From positions 1-41,063 of the forward strand of contig CAIYPF010000052.1 in NCBI GenBank assembly GCA_903928015.1: a DNA stretch of 41,063 nucleotides. Direction: 5' to 3'. Below are positions 1 through 9,013 of the stretch, one piece after another (the stretch's first letter is position 1; the number at the start of each line of letters is the position of its first letter). A program made the position numbers and the translations under genes. Below the pieces are notes generated by a model. The model worked only from the letters and a program-made list of their open reading frames with translations, had not been told where the DNA came from and did no database searches. The stretch is from an uncultured Gammaproteobacteria bacterium. Its GTDB lineage: Bacteria; Pseudomonadota; Gammaproteobacteria; Pseudomonadales; UBA5518.

Positions 1-110
1 CTCGATCCCCCTGAAGGGCTGTTCAAGACCAGAACGTGGATAGGCGGGGTGTGTAAGCGCTGTGAGGCGTTGAGCTAACCCGTACTAATTGCCCGTGCGG
101 CTTGACCATA
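1..110 (+). rRNA. 23S ribosomal RNA, 3' end (partial)
   Basis: The first 110 bases match the conserved terminal part of bacterial 23S rRNA. They include the GAACGTGGATAGG-like stretch near position 32 and the final GAGCTAACCCGTACTAATTG segment at about 71-90, followed by the closing GGCTTGACCAT. The gene enters from the left edge, so 16S and any spacer tRNAs lie outside the window. The exact 3' end is an estimate from the E. coli pattern. A spacer of about 138 bases with no tRNA separates it from 5S. Confidence 0.95.
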
Positions 111-248
111 TAACCAAAGCAATCCGGACAACGCTGCTGTTGTCTCACCGGATCTTTGTGACGAAACATTCGATAGTTTGATGGATTAGCGCGACTCGCT
201 TGAAATGCTTGAGCACACGCACCGAATTTGCCGTAAGGCAGCCAGTTT

Positions 249-367
249 TGCCTGGCGACCATAGAGACGTGGAACCACCTGATCCCATCCCGAACTCAGA
301 AGTGAAACGCGTCATCGCCGATGGTAGTGTGGGGTCTCCCCATGTGAGAGTAGGACATCGCCAGGCA
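249..367 (+). rRNA. 5S ribosomal RNA
   Basis: The stretch begins TGCCTGGCGACCATAGAG and ends with the complementary CCAGGCA. It contains the conserved ACCTGATCCCATCCCGAACT and GATGGTAGTGTGGGG blocks. The terminal arms pair to form helix I, and the length of about 119 bases is normal. It is the last gene of the rRNA operon, and a terminator follows within 12 bases. Confidence 0.96.
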
Positions 368-377
368 CTTAATTCCG

Positions 378-411
378 AATGGGTCCGTTTTTAAACGGGC
401 CCATTTTTTTT
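378..411 (+). terminator. Rho-independent terminator of the rRNA operon
   Basis: A 13-bp inverted repeat (AATGGGTCCGTTT / AAACGGGCCCATT, one G-U pair) with a very tight TT loop is followed at once by a run of eight T residues. This is a textbook intrinsic terminator placed just after 5S rRNA. It should isolate leuA from rRNA transcription. Confidence 0.93.
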
Positions 412-720
412 GCTCTTCTAGACTCATCTCTCATCTCTCATCCCCGAGTCCAGTCTTGCTGTGCAGCGACCGAGCAGGGACTTGGCAAGCCGCAGTCATC
501 TGCCTAGTATTCCCGGTATCACACTCACGACGGGCGTCCCCCAGATATGCCTGCTTACTTCGAAATGAGTTCAAGCAATCGCTGCTTTGAGCTGAATGAT
601 CGGACGCTGCGTTCACAGCTGCTGCCCTGAGGGGCATTCACACGCTTTCACCCACAATTCGCTTTCCTCCCAATCGTCTGAAGCGGGACAATTGCGCCCA
701 TCAGTTTCCGAGGACGTACC
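412..720 (+). other. Intergenic region upstream of leuA; possible leader
   Basis: These 309 bases separate the rRNA terminator from leuA and should hold the leuA promoter, though I could not pick a convincing -35/-10 pair. The only structure I see is a 27-codon open frame, 547-630. Four of its last eleven codons are CTG leucine codons, and a short hairpin (TGCCC-TGAG-GGGCA, 623-636) spans its stop. That arrangement resembles a leucine attenuator leader, but no ribosome binding site precedes it and no T-rich terminator follows. The leuA ribosome binding site is the GAGGA about 8 bases before 721. Confidence 0.3.
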
Positions 721-2265
721 ATGAGCAAGGACCGATTGATCATTTTCGACACCACTTTGCGTGACGGGGAACAAAGCCCTGGCGCATCGATGACCAAGGA
801 CGAGAAACTCCGGATCGCGCGACAACTGGAGCGCCTGAACGTCGACGTCATCGAGGCAGGCTTCGCAATCGCCAGTCCCGGTGACTTCGAGGCCGTGAAG
901 GCTGTCGCAGACACCATCCGGGAGTGCAGCGTCGCCAGCCTCGCACGGGCCGCTTACAAGGACATCGAACAGGCCGCTGCAGCGCTTAAAGGAGCAGCGC
1001 GCCCGCGCATCCACACTTTCATCGCTACGTCGCCAATTCACATGCAGTACAAACTGCAGATGACCCCCGATCAGGTGCTGGATCAAGCGGTTCGATCTGT
1101 GCGGCAGGCGTGTTCTCACGTAGATGACGTCGAGTTTTCCTGCGAAGACGCGAGCCGCTCGGACTTCGACTTCCTCTGCCGCGTCGTCGAAGCGGTGATC
1201 GCAGCTGGCGCCCGAACCATCAACCTGCCTGATACGGTGGGTTACGGAGAGCCGGGCGAGTATGGGGCGCGTGTCGCCAGACTCATGCAGGCTGTACCGA
1301 ACGCTGACAAGGCTATCTTTTCTGTGCACTGCCACAACGATCTTGGCCTTGCCGTTGCAAACTCCCTCTCTGCGGTGCTTAACGGAGCGCGGCAGGTTGA
1401 ATGCACCATAAACGGTCTCGGTGAGCGGGCGGGTAACGCATCGCTTGAGGAGATCGTGATGGCTATCCGCACCCGCTCGGACATCTTTCCGGTCGAAACC
1501 CGGATCGTCACCGAGGAGATTGTTCCTGCATCAAGGCTTGTGTCGGGTATCACCGGATTCCCGGTGCAGCCCAACAAGGCGATCGTCGGCGCGAATGCCT
1601 TTGCGCATGAGGCCGGGATTCACCAGGACGGAATCCTCAAGCACCGTGAAACCTACGAGATCATGCGTGCCCAGGACGTCGGCTGGACGAACAACCGGCT
1701 CGTGCTCGGCAAGCATTCGGGCCGAGCGGCTGTGAAGGCACGCTTCGAGGAACTCGGAGTGCGCTTCGATACGCCCGAAGAAATGGAAACCGCTTTCCAG
1801 CGCTTCAAGGAACTGGCCGACAAGAAGCACGAGATCTTTGATGAAGACCTCCAGTCGATTGCCGGCAACGTCGCGACCGGGGATGCCGAAGAGCGTTTCC
1901 GGCTGGTCGCCCTCGAAGCCATTTCCCATACGGGAGAAAAGCCTCGTGCGACGGTTGTGCTCAGCGTAGACGGCCACGAACGGAGCAGTTTCTCGGAAGG
2001 CGATGGGCCGGTGGACGCGGTGTTCCGTGCCATCGAGCAGGAGGCTTCCAGCGGAGCAAAGCTGCTGCTGTTCTCGATAAACGCCATCACGACCGGTACC
2101 GACTCCCAAGCCGAGGTCATGGTGCGCCTCGAACGCGGCGGAAGGATCGTGAACGGAGCCGGTGCGGACACAGACATCATCGTCGCCTCCGCGAAGTCCT
2201 ACCTAGATGCATTGAATACGCTTGGTGCTGCCCCGCGTGAGCACCCGCAGACCAGCGGCATCTGA
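721..2265 (+). CDS. leuA: 2-isopropylmalate synthase LeuA
   Basis: Catalyses the first committed step of leucine synthesis, condensing acetyl-CoA with 2-oxoisovalerate. The 514-residue product has the complete DRE-TIM barrel signature: [12 protein letters not shown] at residues 10-21 (catalytic R14, D15) and the metal-binding [13 protein letters not shown] with H203 and H205. [14 protein letters not shown] follows near 231-244. The C-terminal third (about 390-500) matches the regulatory LeuA dimer domain that normally binds leucine, so feedback inhibition is expected. That domain and the full length favour LeuA over homocitrate or citramalate synthases. The ATG at 721 follows a GAGGA ribosome binding site. 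It lies just after an rRNA operon and probably leads a transcript with the holD-like gene. Confidence 0.95.
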   Translation: MSKDRLIIFDTTLRDGEQSPGASMTKDEKLRIARQLERLNVDVIEAGFAIASPGDFEAVKAVADTIRECSVASLARAAYKDIEQAAAALKGAARPRIHTFIATSPIHMQYKLQMTPDQVLDQAVRSVRQACSHVDDVEFSCEDASRSDFDFLCRVVEAVIAAGARTINLPDTVGYGEPGEYGARVARLMQAVPNADKAIFSVHCHNDLGLAVANSLSAVLNGARQVECTINGLGERAGNASLEEIVMAIRTRSDIFPVETRIVTEEIVPASRLVSGITGFPVQPNKAIVGANAFAHEAGIHQDGILKHRETYEIMRAQDVGWTNNRLVLGKHSGRAAVKARFEELGVRFDTPEEMETAFQRFKELADKKHEIFDEDLQSIAGNVATGDAEERFRLVALEAISHTGEKPRATVVLSVDGHERSSFSEGDGPVDAVFRAIEQEASSGAKLLLFSINAITTGTDSQAEVMVRLERGGRIVNGAGADTDIIVASAKSYLDALNTLGAAPREHPQTSGI

Positions 2266-2287
2266 GGCTCGAGTGTTGGGCACGGCG

Positions 2288-3031
2288 ATGATGGATGAGG
2301 CGCTACGCCGAGCTTATCTAGCGGCTATGGACATCCCGCTATGGATTCCGCGAGATGAGCTGGATCCCTTTGCGGCGCCCGTCGCAACCGCTGCCCGGAC
2401 GACGGCGGCGTCAGCTCCCGACCTTCAAGCCTCGCAACAGGTCGGAGAGCGTTCGCGGCCCTCCGCGCCTCCACCGGTGACGGGTGTGGGCCGCGGGCAG
2501 TCGCTTCTCGCTGATCAACCCGCTCGGAGCACGCCAGCTGCGCCCCGTGGCACTGCAAATCCAGCCTTGGTGGCGGAGAACACGCAATCGTTTAGCCTCG
2601 GCTTTGTTCGCTACGGCAGCACGCTTCTCGTTGATGACAGGGAGCTCGGGACGCACGCTCAGGATCTGGCACGAGCGATCTGTTTTGCCATTGAGCGCAA
2701 GAAGCACCCGTCGGAGTCCCACGATTTTTCATGGCCGCCGCGGGGAGCCCCTTTCATGGCCGCTGAGGCGCGGGATGCCATCTTTGCTCGCATCGACAAA
2801 CTGGGCGGTGGAGCGCTGCAAAGGCTATTGCTTATGGGTGAATCGCCCGCTTCCTTGCTGCTCGGCTGGGATTCCGAGCGGTGGCGCGGTCGCGCGGCAG
2901 GGCCTCAGCGTGTGGAAGGGCTTGGCTTTGAGATCCTGCTCCTGCCGGGACTCACCGAAATGCTCGGGAATCCGGGCGCAAAGCGGCTCGCCTGGCAGTA
3001 TCTGGTTGCCAGCAGCACCACTCATGCCTGA
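2288..3031 (+). CDS. holD: HolD-like DNA polymerase III psi subunit
   Basis: Probable psi subunit, which links the clamp loader to chi and single-stranded DNA-binding protein. It sits directly before rimI and overlaps it by 8 bases; holD-rimI adjacency is known in E. coli, and pseudomonads show the same pairing. The N-terminus (RRAYLAAMDIPLWIPRDEL) resembles the short psi N-terminal segment that contacts the clamp loader. The C-terminus (LLPGLTEMLGNPGAKRLAW) resembles the end of E. coli psi. At 247 residues it is much longer than the 137-residue E. coli protein; the extra length is a proline/alanine-rich low-complexity stretch at about 25-95. The frame stays open upstream into leuA, but I chose the ATGATG at 2288, 22 bases after the leuA stop. 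Identity rests on context plus weak motifs. Confidence 0.62.
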   Translation: MMDEALRRAYLAAMDIPLWIPRDELDPFAAPVATAARTTAASAPDLQASQQVGERSRPSAPPPVTGVGRGQSLLADQPARSTPAAPRGTANPALVAENTQSFSLGFVRYGSTLLVDDRELGTHAQDLARAICFAIERKKHPSESHDFSWPPRGAPFMAAEARDAIFARIDKLGGGALQRLLLMGESPASLLLGWDSERWRGRAAGPQRVEGLGFEILLLPGLTEMLGNPGAKRLAWQYLVASSTTHA

Positions 3032-3467
3032 GGGTCTCTTTCCGCCCCGACCCGAAGATTGCGTGCGCCTTGCCGCAATTGACGCCGAAACCAATCCATC
3101 ACCCTGGAGTGCGGACGCCTTCCGGGAATCCCTTGCCCGCTCACGCGGGCTAACGGTTCGGGATGACTCGGGTACGGTGTTGGGGTTTGTTGTCTATACC
3201 TCTGTCGCCGGTGCCTGCGAGATCCTCGAGTTGGCCGTGACTGTCCCGGCGAGACAACGGGGGCTTGGCCGTAAACTTCTCGAAGCCGCGATCGAAGATG
3301 CAGTCAGCGAGGGTGCGCGACGCTGCATACTCGAAGTGCGCGAGTCCAACACGGCTGCGCGTGCGCTATATGCTGGCGCAGGTTTTCTGGTCGACGGCCG
3401 CCGCAAGGCCTATTACCGTACCGCCGAGGGGCGCGAAGACGCGCTCCTCATGTCCTGTGACCTCTAG
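3024..3467 (+). CDS. rimI: Ribosomal protein bS18 N-alanine acetyltransferase RimI
   Basis: A GNAT-fold acetyltransferase of 147 residues that acetylates the N-terminal alanine of ribosomal protein S18. The hallmark acetyl-CoA site is ARQRGLGRKLLEAAI (Q/RxxGxG/A motif) at about residues 76-90, preceded by the beta-4 strand ILELAVTVP. Then come CILEVRESNTAARALYAGAGF, the RimI-type VRxSNxxAxxLY motif, and a short tail with the expected YYR. The chosen ATG at 3024 overlaps the end of the holD-like gene by 8 bases, which implies translational coupling. The frame is open far upstream, but that part is only a shadow of holD. Confidence 0.9.
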   Translation: MPEGLFPPRPEDCVRLAAIDAETNPSPWSADAFRESLARSRGLTVRDDSGTVLGFVVYTSVAGACEILELAVTVPARQRGLGRKLLEAAIEDAVSEGARRCILEVRESNTAARALYAGAGFLVDGRRKAYYRTAEGREDALLMSCDL

Positions 3468-3482
3468 CAACGCGGAGAGCCT

Positions 3483-3887
3483 ATGGCCGTCCACGAGATC
3501 GACTGGTGCACCCTGGAGCTTCCCGAGGAGTGGGCGTTCTCGCAAGAGGAGGACGACGTGGTCGTCATCGAGGACGAGGACGGCGTCAGTTGCATCGAAA
3601 TCTTCCCGCCCGTCATCGTTGAAGATGGAGAGGTCACGGACGCCGACCTAGCGGAGTTCACCGAAGAATTGCGCGATGCGGGCCTTCGCGGCAAACGGGT
3701 GCGCGTGGGCAGCTGGCAGGGCGAACTCTACGAGCATGACGACGAAGAGCATCACTGGAGGGAGTGGTTCCTTCGGCAGGGTAGCTGCTTCGTGCAGGTG
3801 GCCTGTCATTGCCAGCTGGAACACTCCGGCATGGACGATGCTGCAGTCGACGAGATACTCGCCACCCTGGAGCCCCGCGCAGACTGA
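3483..3887 (+). CDS. Small acidic hypothetical protein
   Basis: I do not recognise this 134-residue protein. It is strongly acidic, with clusters such as EEDDVVVIEDEDG at residues 22-34. Alternating hydrophobic stretches (TLELPEEWAF, CIEIFPPVIVED, CFVQVACHCQLE) suggest a compact beta-rich fold like those of small DUF domains with a leading LPEEW segment. There is no signal peptide, membrane segment or catalytic motif. The ATG at 3483 lies 15 bases after rimI with a GGAGAG ribosome binding site, so it is probably the last gene of the leuA-holD-rimI transcript. It ends 27 bases from the convergent nth gene. Confidence 0.75.
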   Translation: MAVHEIDWCTLELPEEWAFSQEEDDVVVIEDEDGVSCIEIFPPVIVEDGEVTDADLAEFTEELRDAGLRGKRVRVGSWQGELYEHDDEEHHWREWFLRQGSCFVQVACHCQLEHSGMDDAAVDEILATLEPRAD

Positions 3888-3914
3888 ATGCCAGCGCGTC
3901 TCTCTCGCGCCGGC

Positions 3915-4571
3915 TCAGGGTTTGTCGGCTGCCGCGATGATTTTCTTCCGCCCCGGGTGCTCGCACAGATCACTGATCACGCAGCTTGCACACGAAGGGC
4001 TGCGTGCCTTGCACACGTAGCGGCCGTGCAGGATCAGCCAGTGATGCGCATCGCGGAGGTACTCCGCCGGCGTGAGTTTCAACAGACGATCCTCCACTGC
4101 GCGAACCGTTTTGCCCGGCGCGAGGCGTATGCGGTTCGCTAGCCGGAAGATGTGTGTGTCCACCGCCATGGTTGCCTCGCCGAAGGCGGTGTTCAGGATC
4201 ACGTTCGCCGTCTTGCGGCCAACGCCAGGCAAGGCTTCCAGCGCGGCCCGGTCACGCGGGACCTCACCCCCGTGCCGCTCCAGTAGCAACCTTGCCGTGG
4301 CTGCTACGTTGCGTGCCTTCGCATTGAACAGACCGATTGTCCTGATGTAACGCTTCACACCTTCTTCGCCCAGAGCGGCCACCGCCGCCGGTGTGTTGGC
4401 GACAGGGAACAGCCGCCGCGTGGCTTTGTTTACCCCTGCGTCAGTCGATTGTGCGGAGAGTGTCACGGCGACCAGCAACTCGAAGGGCGTGCTGTACTCG
4501 AGTTCGGTGGTAGGTGCCGGATTGGCCTCGGCGAGCCGGCGGAATATTTCGCGTCGCTTGTCGGCGTTCAT
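3915..4571 (-). CDS. nth: Endonuclease III (Nth)
   Basis: A bifunctional DNA glycosylase/AP lyase that removes oxidised pyrimidines in base-excision repair. The 218-residue protein has the helix-hairpin-helix LPGVGRKTANVILN with catalytic lysine K120 and the catalytic aspartate D138 in AVDTHIFRLANR, at the same numbers as E. coli Nth. The C-terminal [4Fe-4S] loop CX6CX2CX5C ([17 protein letters not shown]) is intact. It begins 3 bases after the rnfD-rnfG fusion stop. The rnf-nth linkage is widespread in gammaproteobacteria and supports the Rnf assignment of the upstream genes. Confidence 0.96.
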   Translation of the reverse strand: MNADKRREIFRRLAEANPAPTTELEYSTPFELLVAVTLSAQSTDAGVNKATRRLFPVANTPAAVAALGEEGVKRYIRTIGLFNAKARNVAATARLLLERHGGEVPRDRAALEALPGVGRKTANVILNTAFGEATMAVDTHIFRLANRIRLAPGKTVRAVEDRLLKLTPAEYLRDAHHWLILHGRYVCKARSPSCASCVISDLCEHPGRKKIIAAADKP

Positions 4572-4574
4572 GTC

Positions 4575-6215
4575 TCAGTTGCCATGGTCTTGCGGTGCTG
4601 TTGCGCCCAGCAATTCCGGGCGGTGTTCCTCGACATACTGCAAGCCATTGCGAATCCCCGCAACGATGGCACGTGGCGTTACGGTCGCTCCTGTGAAAGC
4701 GTCGAAATCGCCTCCGTCCCGTCGTAATGCCCAGCGAGAGCCAGCCGAGCTCCGTCCCTCGAAGCCACGCAGCCATCCATGGTCGGCAGCATCAAGAGGA
4801 TCGGAAAATCCGGGCGATTCCGAGTGCGCTATTACCCGTACCGCGAGTACTCGGCCGCCCTCGTCCACCGCGAGCAAGAGATCAATCGGCCCACCGTAGC
4901 CTTCGTGAGCACGCAGCGGAAGCACCACCGCTCCGGATCCGGAAGCTGTATCGAGGCGCCAAGCCGTACGCGGCGCGGGCAGGCCCAGAAGCGCCGGATC
5001 CTGGACGCTGAAGCTCTGCTGGTGTGTGTAGCCTGCTTCCGCCAGTTCCGCGAGAAGTGCGCCTGCCGTATCTGCCTGTCGGGACGCATGGACTGGTGCA
5101 ACGCCGTGCCAGTTGAGCGACAGCAAGGCCAGAATCATGCAGGCGCGAGCTGCACTCCTTGCGAAGGAAAGCGCCGTGCTTGCGTCTGCGCGTCCACGGC
5201 CGACGGTGCTTTTCTCCGTCGAAAAAAGAGTTGCGAATACCCGCTCAGCCAAAGGCGTTGCTGCGTTTAGCGCAAGCACCGCAAAGGCTATGCCGTCCGG
5301 CCAACTGCCGCTGCTTCGCATGAGGTACACCAGCCCACCCGCGACAAGCCCGGCGAGCATGCGTACGCGAGGGCCCCGGGCACTCGTGCCCGGTTCCGTC
5401 AGCATGAAAAACGCCGCGAGCATGGTGCCGCCGCCGAAGAGATGAAACAGCACCGGCCCACCGCTTGCGGAACTGCCGTCATCATTCAGGAGCGCAACTA
5501 CACCCAGCCCGAGGAGCATGCCAACCGGCGCTCGCCAATCGATGGTGCGGCGCTGCGCGAGCCAGGCTCCACCAGCAAGGAAGGCCGCGTTGGCCCACTC
5601 CCAGCCTCGGCCGGCGACGGCTCCGAACTGCGGCTGCAATTGGCGCAGCTCCGCCACGGTGTGCGAAGTGTCCTGCCGCAGCACCTCCAGCGGTGTCGCC
5701 ATGGTGAATCCGTCCAATGTCGCGGAAGGCAGCAGATCGAGCGAGGCGCGGATGGTGTCTGCTACGCCCGTCGACAACGCAGCGGCGGTGCCTTCGGGTC
5801 CGGGCCAGCGTGATATTTCCTTCGGGAAGCACAGCAAAAGCGTGGCATAGGCCAGCATTGTCGGGTTGAAAAGCAGCCCGCCGTTTCCGTTCGACAACCT
5901 GCGTCCGACTGCCACGGCAACCACCGCGCCCGCAGTCGCGAGCCACCACGGACAGGCAGGCGGCAGCGACACAGCAAGCAGCAGCGCGACGAGCAATGTG
6001 GCACGGTCCGACACCGGCGAACGCAGGGACTTGCGCTCCGCAAGACGAGCGATCGCTTCCGTGAGCAGTGCGGCGGTTGTGCTCCACAGCAGGTTGAGCA
6101 GCACACCGGCCCCGAAGCACAGAGTCAGCGCCATCAGCCCGGGCACTAACGCCAGGAGTACGGCGTCTACAGGCGTCAGCGGTGCTGTGGTCGGGGTTTC
6201 AGTTCCCGAACCCAT
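4575..6215 (-). CDS. RnfD-RnfG fusion, Rnf/Rsx electron transport subunit
   Basis: A single 546-residue frame joins two proteins that are normally separate. Residues about 1-335 match RnfD, a polytopic membrane flavoprotein: repeated hydrophobic helices, [14 protein letters not shown] near 114, and LDGFTMATP at 167-175, where T174 is the expected covalent FMN threonine. Residues about 350-546 match RnfG. One membrane segment at about 352-375 corresponds to the RnfG N-terminal anchor. It is followed by a periplasmic FMN domain with HSESPGF at 464-470 and the FMN-attachment motif FTGAT at 507-511 (T511). No stop or restart lies between the halves. The gene overlaps rnfB by 17 bases. It should carry electrons between the two FMNs across the membrane. 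RnfA, RnfC and RnfE are not encoded nearby. Confidence 0.9.
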   Translation of the reverse strand: MGSGTETPTTAPLTPVDAVLLALVPGLMALTLCFGAGVLLNLLWSTTAALLTEAIARLAERKSLRSPVSDRATLLVALLLAVSLPPACPWWLATAGAVVAVAVGRRLSNGNGGLLFNPTMLAYATLLLCFPKEISRWPGPEGTAAALSTGVADTIRASLDLLPSATLDGFTMATPLEVLRQDTSHTVAELRQLQPQFGAVAGRGWEWANAAFLAGGAWLAQRRTIDWRAPVGMLLGLGVVALLNDDGSSASGGPVLFHLFGGGTMLAAFFMLTEPGTSARGPRVRMLAGLVAGGLVYLMRSSGSWPDGIAFAVLALNAATPLAERVFATLFSTEKSTVGRGRADASTALSFARSAARACMILALLSLNWHGVAPVHASRQADTAGALLAELAEAGYTHQQSFSVQDPALLGLPAPRTAWRLDTASGSGAVVLPLRAHEGYGGPIDLLLAVDEGGRVLAVRVIAHSESPGFSDPLDAADHGWLRGFEGRSSAGSRWALRRDGGDFDAFTGATVTPRAIVAGIRNGLQYVEEHRPELLGATAPQDHGN

Positions 6216-6837
6216 TGTCCCTGCCTCTTTCGATTGCTACGCGACGTGCACGCACGCGATCGATCGACTCCCGCACAGTCTGTGCGCGGCGTGCGCGCAA
6301 GGCTGCTGCGGCCCGGCGTGCCTCGCGCGCATCGCGGTCCGATAGCAGTTCACGGCTTGTCCGCTCGCGTCGCGCGTCGGCCCTGCGTTGCGCCACATCA
6401 CGCGACCATGCGGGTTCCGAGTCTTGCGCGAGTTCGAGCAATTCGATGCAATCGACCGGGCAGGGTGGCAGGCACAGGCCACAGCCCGTGCATTCGGCGG
6501 CAACGACGGTGTGCATCATCTGCGGCGCACCGAGGATGGCGTCCACCGGGCAGGCGCGCACGCACTTGAAACAACCGATGCAGTCTTCTTCGCGGATGAA
6601 AGCCAACGCGGGCGCAGGAGAAGGGAGTAGTGCGGGATCGAGTGGCAGCACATCGCGATCGAGCAAGGCTGCGAGCGCAAGGATCGTGGCATCACCACCG
6701 GGCGGACAGCGGTTGATCGCCTCGCCACCGGCCACCGCTTCGGCATAGGGGCGGCAACCCGGATGACCGCAGCGCGCGCACTGCGTCTGCGGTAGGCAGT
6801 CCTGGATGCGCGCGACGAGTGCCGGATCGATGGCTAT
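6199..6837 (-). CDS. rnfB: RnfB-like ferredoxin subunit without membrane anchor
   Basis: An iron-sulfur protein of the Rnf/Rsx complex. From the 5' side it has the RnfB-type cluster motif [16 protein letters not shown] with a fourth cysteine in INRCPPGG. Two ferredoxin [4Fe-4S] motifs follow ([12 protein letters not shown] and [12 protein letters not shown]), then an Arg/Ala-rich tail of about 75 residues. The usual N-terminal membrane helix is missing, as in shorter RnfB forms. The start is a problem: no ATG, GTG or TTG exists in frame between the stop at 6874-6876 and the first cluster motif. The first GTG (6735) would delete that motif. I tentatively placed the start at an ATA at 6837 that overlaps the metG stop; an ATC at 6831 is also possible. 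Translation is probably coupled to metG. Confidence 0.8.
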   Translation of the reverse strand: MAIDPALVARIQDCLPQTQCARCGHPGCRPYAEAVAGGEAINRCPPGGDATILALAALLDRDVLPLDPALLPSPAPALAFIREEDCIGCFKCVRACPVDAILGAPQMMHTVVAAECTGCGLCLPPCPVDCIELLELAQDSEPAWSRDVAQRRADARRERTSRELLSDRDAREARRAAAALRARRAQTVRESIDRVRARRVAIERGRDNGFGN

Positions 6838-8855
6838 TTCACCTGCATGCCTGGCTGGGCGCCGCTGTCGGGCTCAAGCAGGAAAATCTCCTTGCCGCCG
6901 GGGCCTGCCGCCAGAACCATCCCTTGTGAAACGCCGAAGCGCATCTTGCGTGGCGCGAGGTTGGCTACCACCACCACCAGACGCCCTACGAGGGCTTCGG
7001 GTGCATACGCGCTCTTGATGCCGGCGAACACATTGCGCTCGCCATCACCCAGATCGAGTGTGAGCTGGATCAGCTTGTCCGCGCCTTCCACGTGTGCCGC
7101 TGCTGCAACGCGCGCGACACGGAGGTCGATTTTCGCGAAATCATCGATGCTGATTTCAGGGGCGATGGGCAGTGCCGGGCTCGCCGGCACGGCGGCCGGT
7201 GCGGCAACTGCGGCCGGTACAGTGTTGCTCTTGCTGGCTTCGATCATGGCATTCACCTTGTCCATGTCCACGCGATTCATGAGCGGCGTGAAGTTCGCCA
7301 CGGTGTGTGCGCCCAGCGGCGCGGAGAGGCCACCCCAGGTGAGCGTTGTCTGCAGGAAGGCCTCGGCGCGGATGGCCATTGCGGGCAGTACCGGCTTCAG
7401 GTAGGTCATCAAGATGCGGAACAGTTCGATGCCAGTGGAGCAGACGGCCTGAACGCGCGATTCCTGCGCGGGATCCTTCGCCAGCTGCCAGGGCTTCTCC
7501 TGGTCGATGTACTGGTTGGCGCGGTCGGCAAGGCCCATCACCACACGCATTGCCTTGGCGTATTCGCGCTGCTCGTAATGAGCGGCAACGGCATCTGCGG
7601 CGGCGCTCAACTCCGCGACCAGTGCCGCATCCGCACCGCCGAGCCGGCCCTCGAAGCGCTTGCCTATGAAGCCGGCGCAGCGGCTCGCGATATTCACCAC
7701 TTTGCCGACGAGATCTGCGTTAACCCGCAGCACGAAATCCTCGAGATTGAGATCGATGTCCTCCACCGCGGGGCCGAGTTTGCCGGCGATGTAGTAGCGG
7801 AAGTACTCGGGATCGAGGTGCTCGAGATAGGTGCGCGCCATCACGAAGGTGCCGCGCGATTTCGACATCTTCTGGCCGTTGACGGTGAGGAAACCATGGC
7901 AGTGGACGGCGGTGGGGCGGCGGTATCCCGCGCCGTGGAGCATCGCGGGCCAGAAAAGCGTGTGGAAGTAGGCGATGTCCTTGCCGATGAAATGGTGCAA
8001 TTCGGCGCTGCTGTCCACTTTCCAGAAGTCGTCGAACGAGAGGCCGGTGCGGTTGCAGTAATCCTGCGCACTTGCCATGTAGCCGATCGGTGCCTCGAGC
8101 CACACGTAGAAGTACTTGCCGGGCTCGCGCGGGATCTCGAAGCCGAAGTAGGGCGCATCGCGGGAGATGTCCCAGTCCTGCAGGCCCTGCTCGAACCACT
8201 CGTTCAGTTTGTTGGCGATCTCGGGTTGCACCGAGGCGCCGGCGGTCCACTCGCGCAGCATCTGCTCGAAGGCGCCCAGACGGAAAAAGAAGTGCTCTGA
8301 CTCGCGCGTGACGGGGGTGGCGCCCGAGAGCACCGAGACGGGGTTCTTGAGGTCCGTTGGCCCGTAGGTGGCTCCGCAGGCCTCGCAGGAATCGCCGTAC
8401 TGGTCGGCCGCGCTGCAGCGCGGGCATCCGCCCTTGATGTAGCGGTCTGGCAGGAACAGGTTCTTGACCGGGTCGTAGGCCTGCTGGATCGGGCGGCGTG
8501 CGATGTAACCCGCAGCGAGCAGCCTCTCGTAGAAGAGTTCGGTGTAGTGGCGGTTCTCGGGAGAGTGCGTGGTGTGGAAGTTGTCAAAACCGACGAGGAA
8601 GCCCCCGGAATCGGCGCGGTGCGCGGCCTGCACGCGCTCTATCAGTGCCTCGGGGCTGATCCCCTCCTGCTCGGCCTTCAGCATGATCGGCGTGCCGTGG
8701 GCGTCGCTCGCGCATACGTAGTGGCATTCGTGGCCACGCAGTTTCTGGAAGCGCACCCAGATATCGGTCTGGATCTGCTCGACCATGTGGCCAAGGTGCA
8801 GCGGACCATTGGCGTAGGGGAGAGCGCTGGTGACGAGGATGCGGCGTGTGGCCAT
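6834..8855 (-). CDS. metG: Methionyl-tRNA synthetase MetG
   Basis: Charges tRNA-Met with methionine. The 673-residue product has the class I signatures PLHLGH (HLGH at 20-23) and KMSKS (329-333). A four-cysteine zinc knuckle is present ([18 protein letters not shown]). The C-terminal EMAP/Trbp111-type tRNA-binding and dimerisation domain runs from about residue 570 to the end ([25 protein letters not shown]). Length is close to E. coli MetG. The ATG at 8855 is chosen because the conserved TSALPYANG motif begins 8 codons later; the frame is open further upstream but unlike the family. It is first in a leftward unit with rnfB, rnfD-rnfG and nth, and divergent from mrp. Confidence 0.97.
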   Translation of the reverse strand: MATRRILVTSALPYANGPLHLGHMVEQIQTDIWVRFQKLRGHECHYVCASDAHGTPIMLKAEQEGISPEALIERVQAAHRADSGGFLVGFDNFHTTHSPENRHYTELFYERLLAAGYIARRPIQQAYDPVKNLFLPDRYIKGGCPRCSAADQYGDSCEACGATYGPTDLKNPVSVLSGATPVTRESEHFFFRLGAFEQMLREWTAGASVQPEIANKLNEWFEQGLQDWDISRDAPYFGFEIPREPGKYFYVWLEAPIGYMASAQDYCNRTGLSFDDFWKVDSSAELHHFIGKDIAYFHTLFWPAMLHGAGYRRPTAVHCHGFLTVNGQKMSKSRGTFVMARTYLEHLDPEYFRYYIAGKLGPAVEDIDLNLEDFVLRVNADLVGKVVNIASRCAGFIGKRFEGRLGGADAALVAELSAAADAVAAHYEQREYAKAMRVVMGLADRANQYIDQEKPWQLAKDPAQESRVQAVCSTGIELFRILMTYLKPVLPAMAIRAEAFLQTTLTWGGLSAPLGAHTVANFTPLMNRVDMDKVNAMIEASKSNTVPAAVAAPAAVPASPALPIAPEISIDDFAKIDLRVARVAAAAHVEGADKLIQLTLDLGDGERNVFAGIKSAYAPEALVGRLVVVVANLAPRKMRFGVSQGMVLAAGPGGKEIFLLEPDSGAQPGMQVK

Positions 8856-9013
8856 GAGGTCTCGCGTCTGTGCCGCGTGGCGGTGCGTTGCAGGGATGCG
8901 ACGGACTATAACCGTCCTCCGCGGGCGCATGCACCGTTGAAAGTACCGCCGCGCTTCCGCCCCCGTGGTGCCCGCATTACCATGCGCCCCGGCATCGACT
9001 TCCGGAGTTCCAG
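8856..9013. promoter_or_regulatory. Divergent metG / mrp intergenic promoter region
   Basis: These 158 bases separate the divergent metG and mrp starts and must carry both promoters. On the minus strand a TATAGT hexamer near 8905 could be a -10 box for metG, but no good -35 stands at the right distance. No clear operator or riboswitch is visible. Confidence 0.35.

Noticed and set aside
111..248. Possible tRNA in the 23S-5S spacer
   Set aside because: No cloverleaf arms or TTCGA loop could be found; it is ordinary spacer.
3888..3914. Terminator between the small acidic protein and nth
   Set aside because: GCGCG...CGCGC bases can pair weakly, but no T-run exists on either strand and the arms are short.
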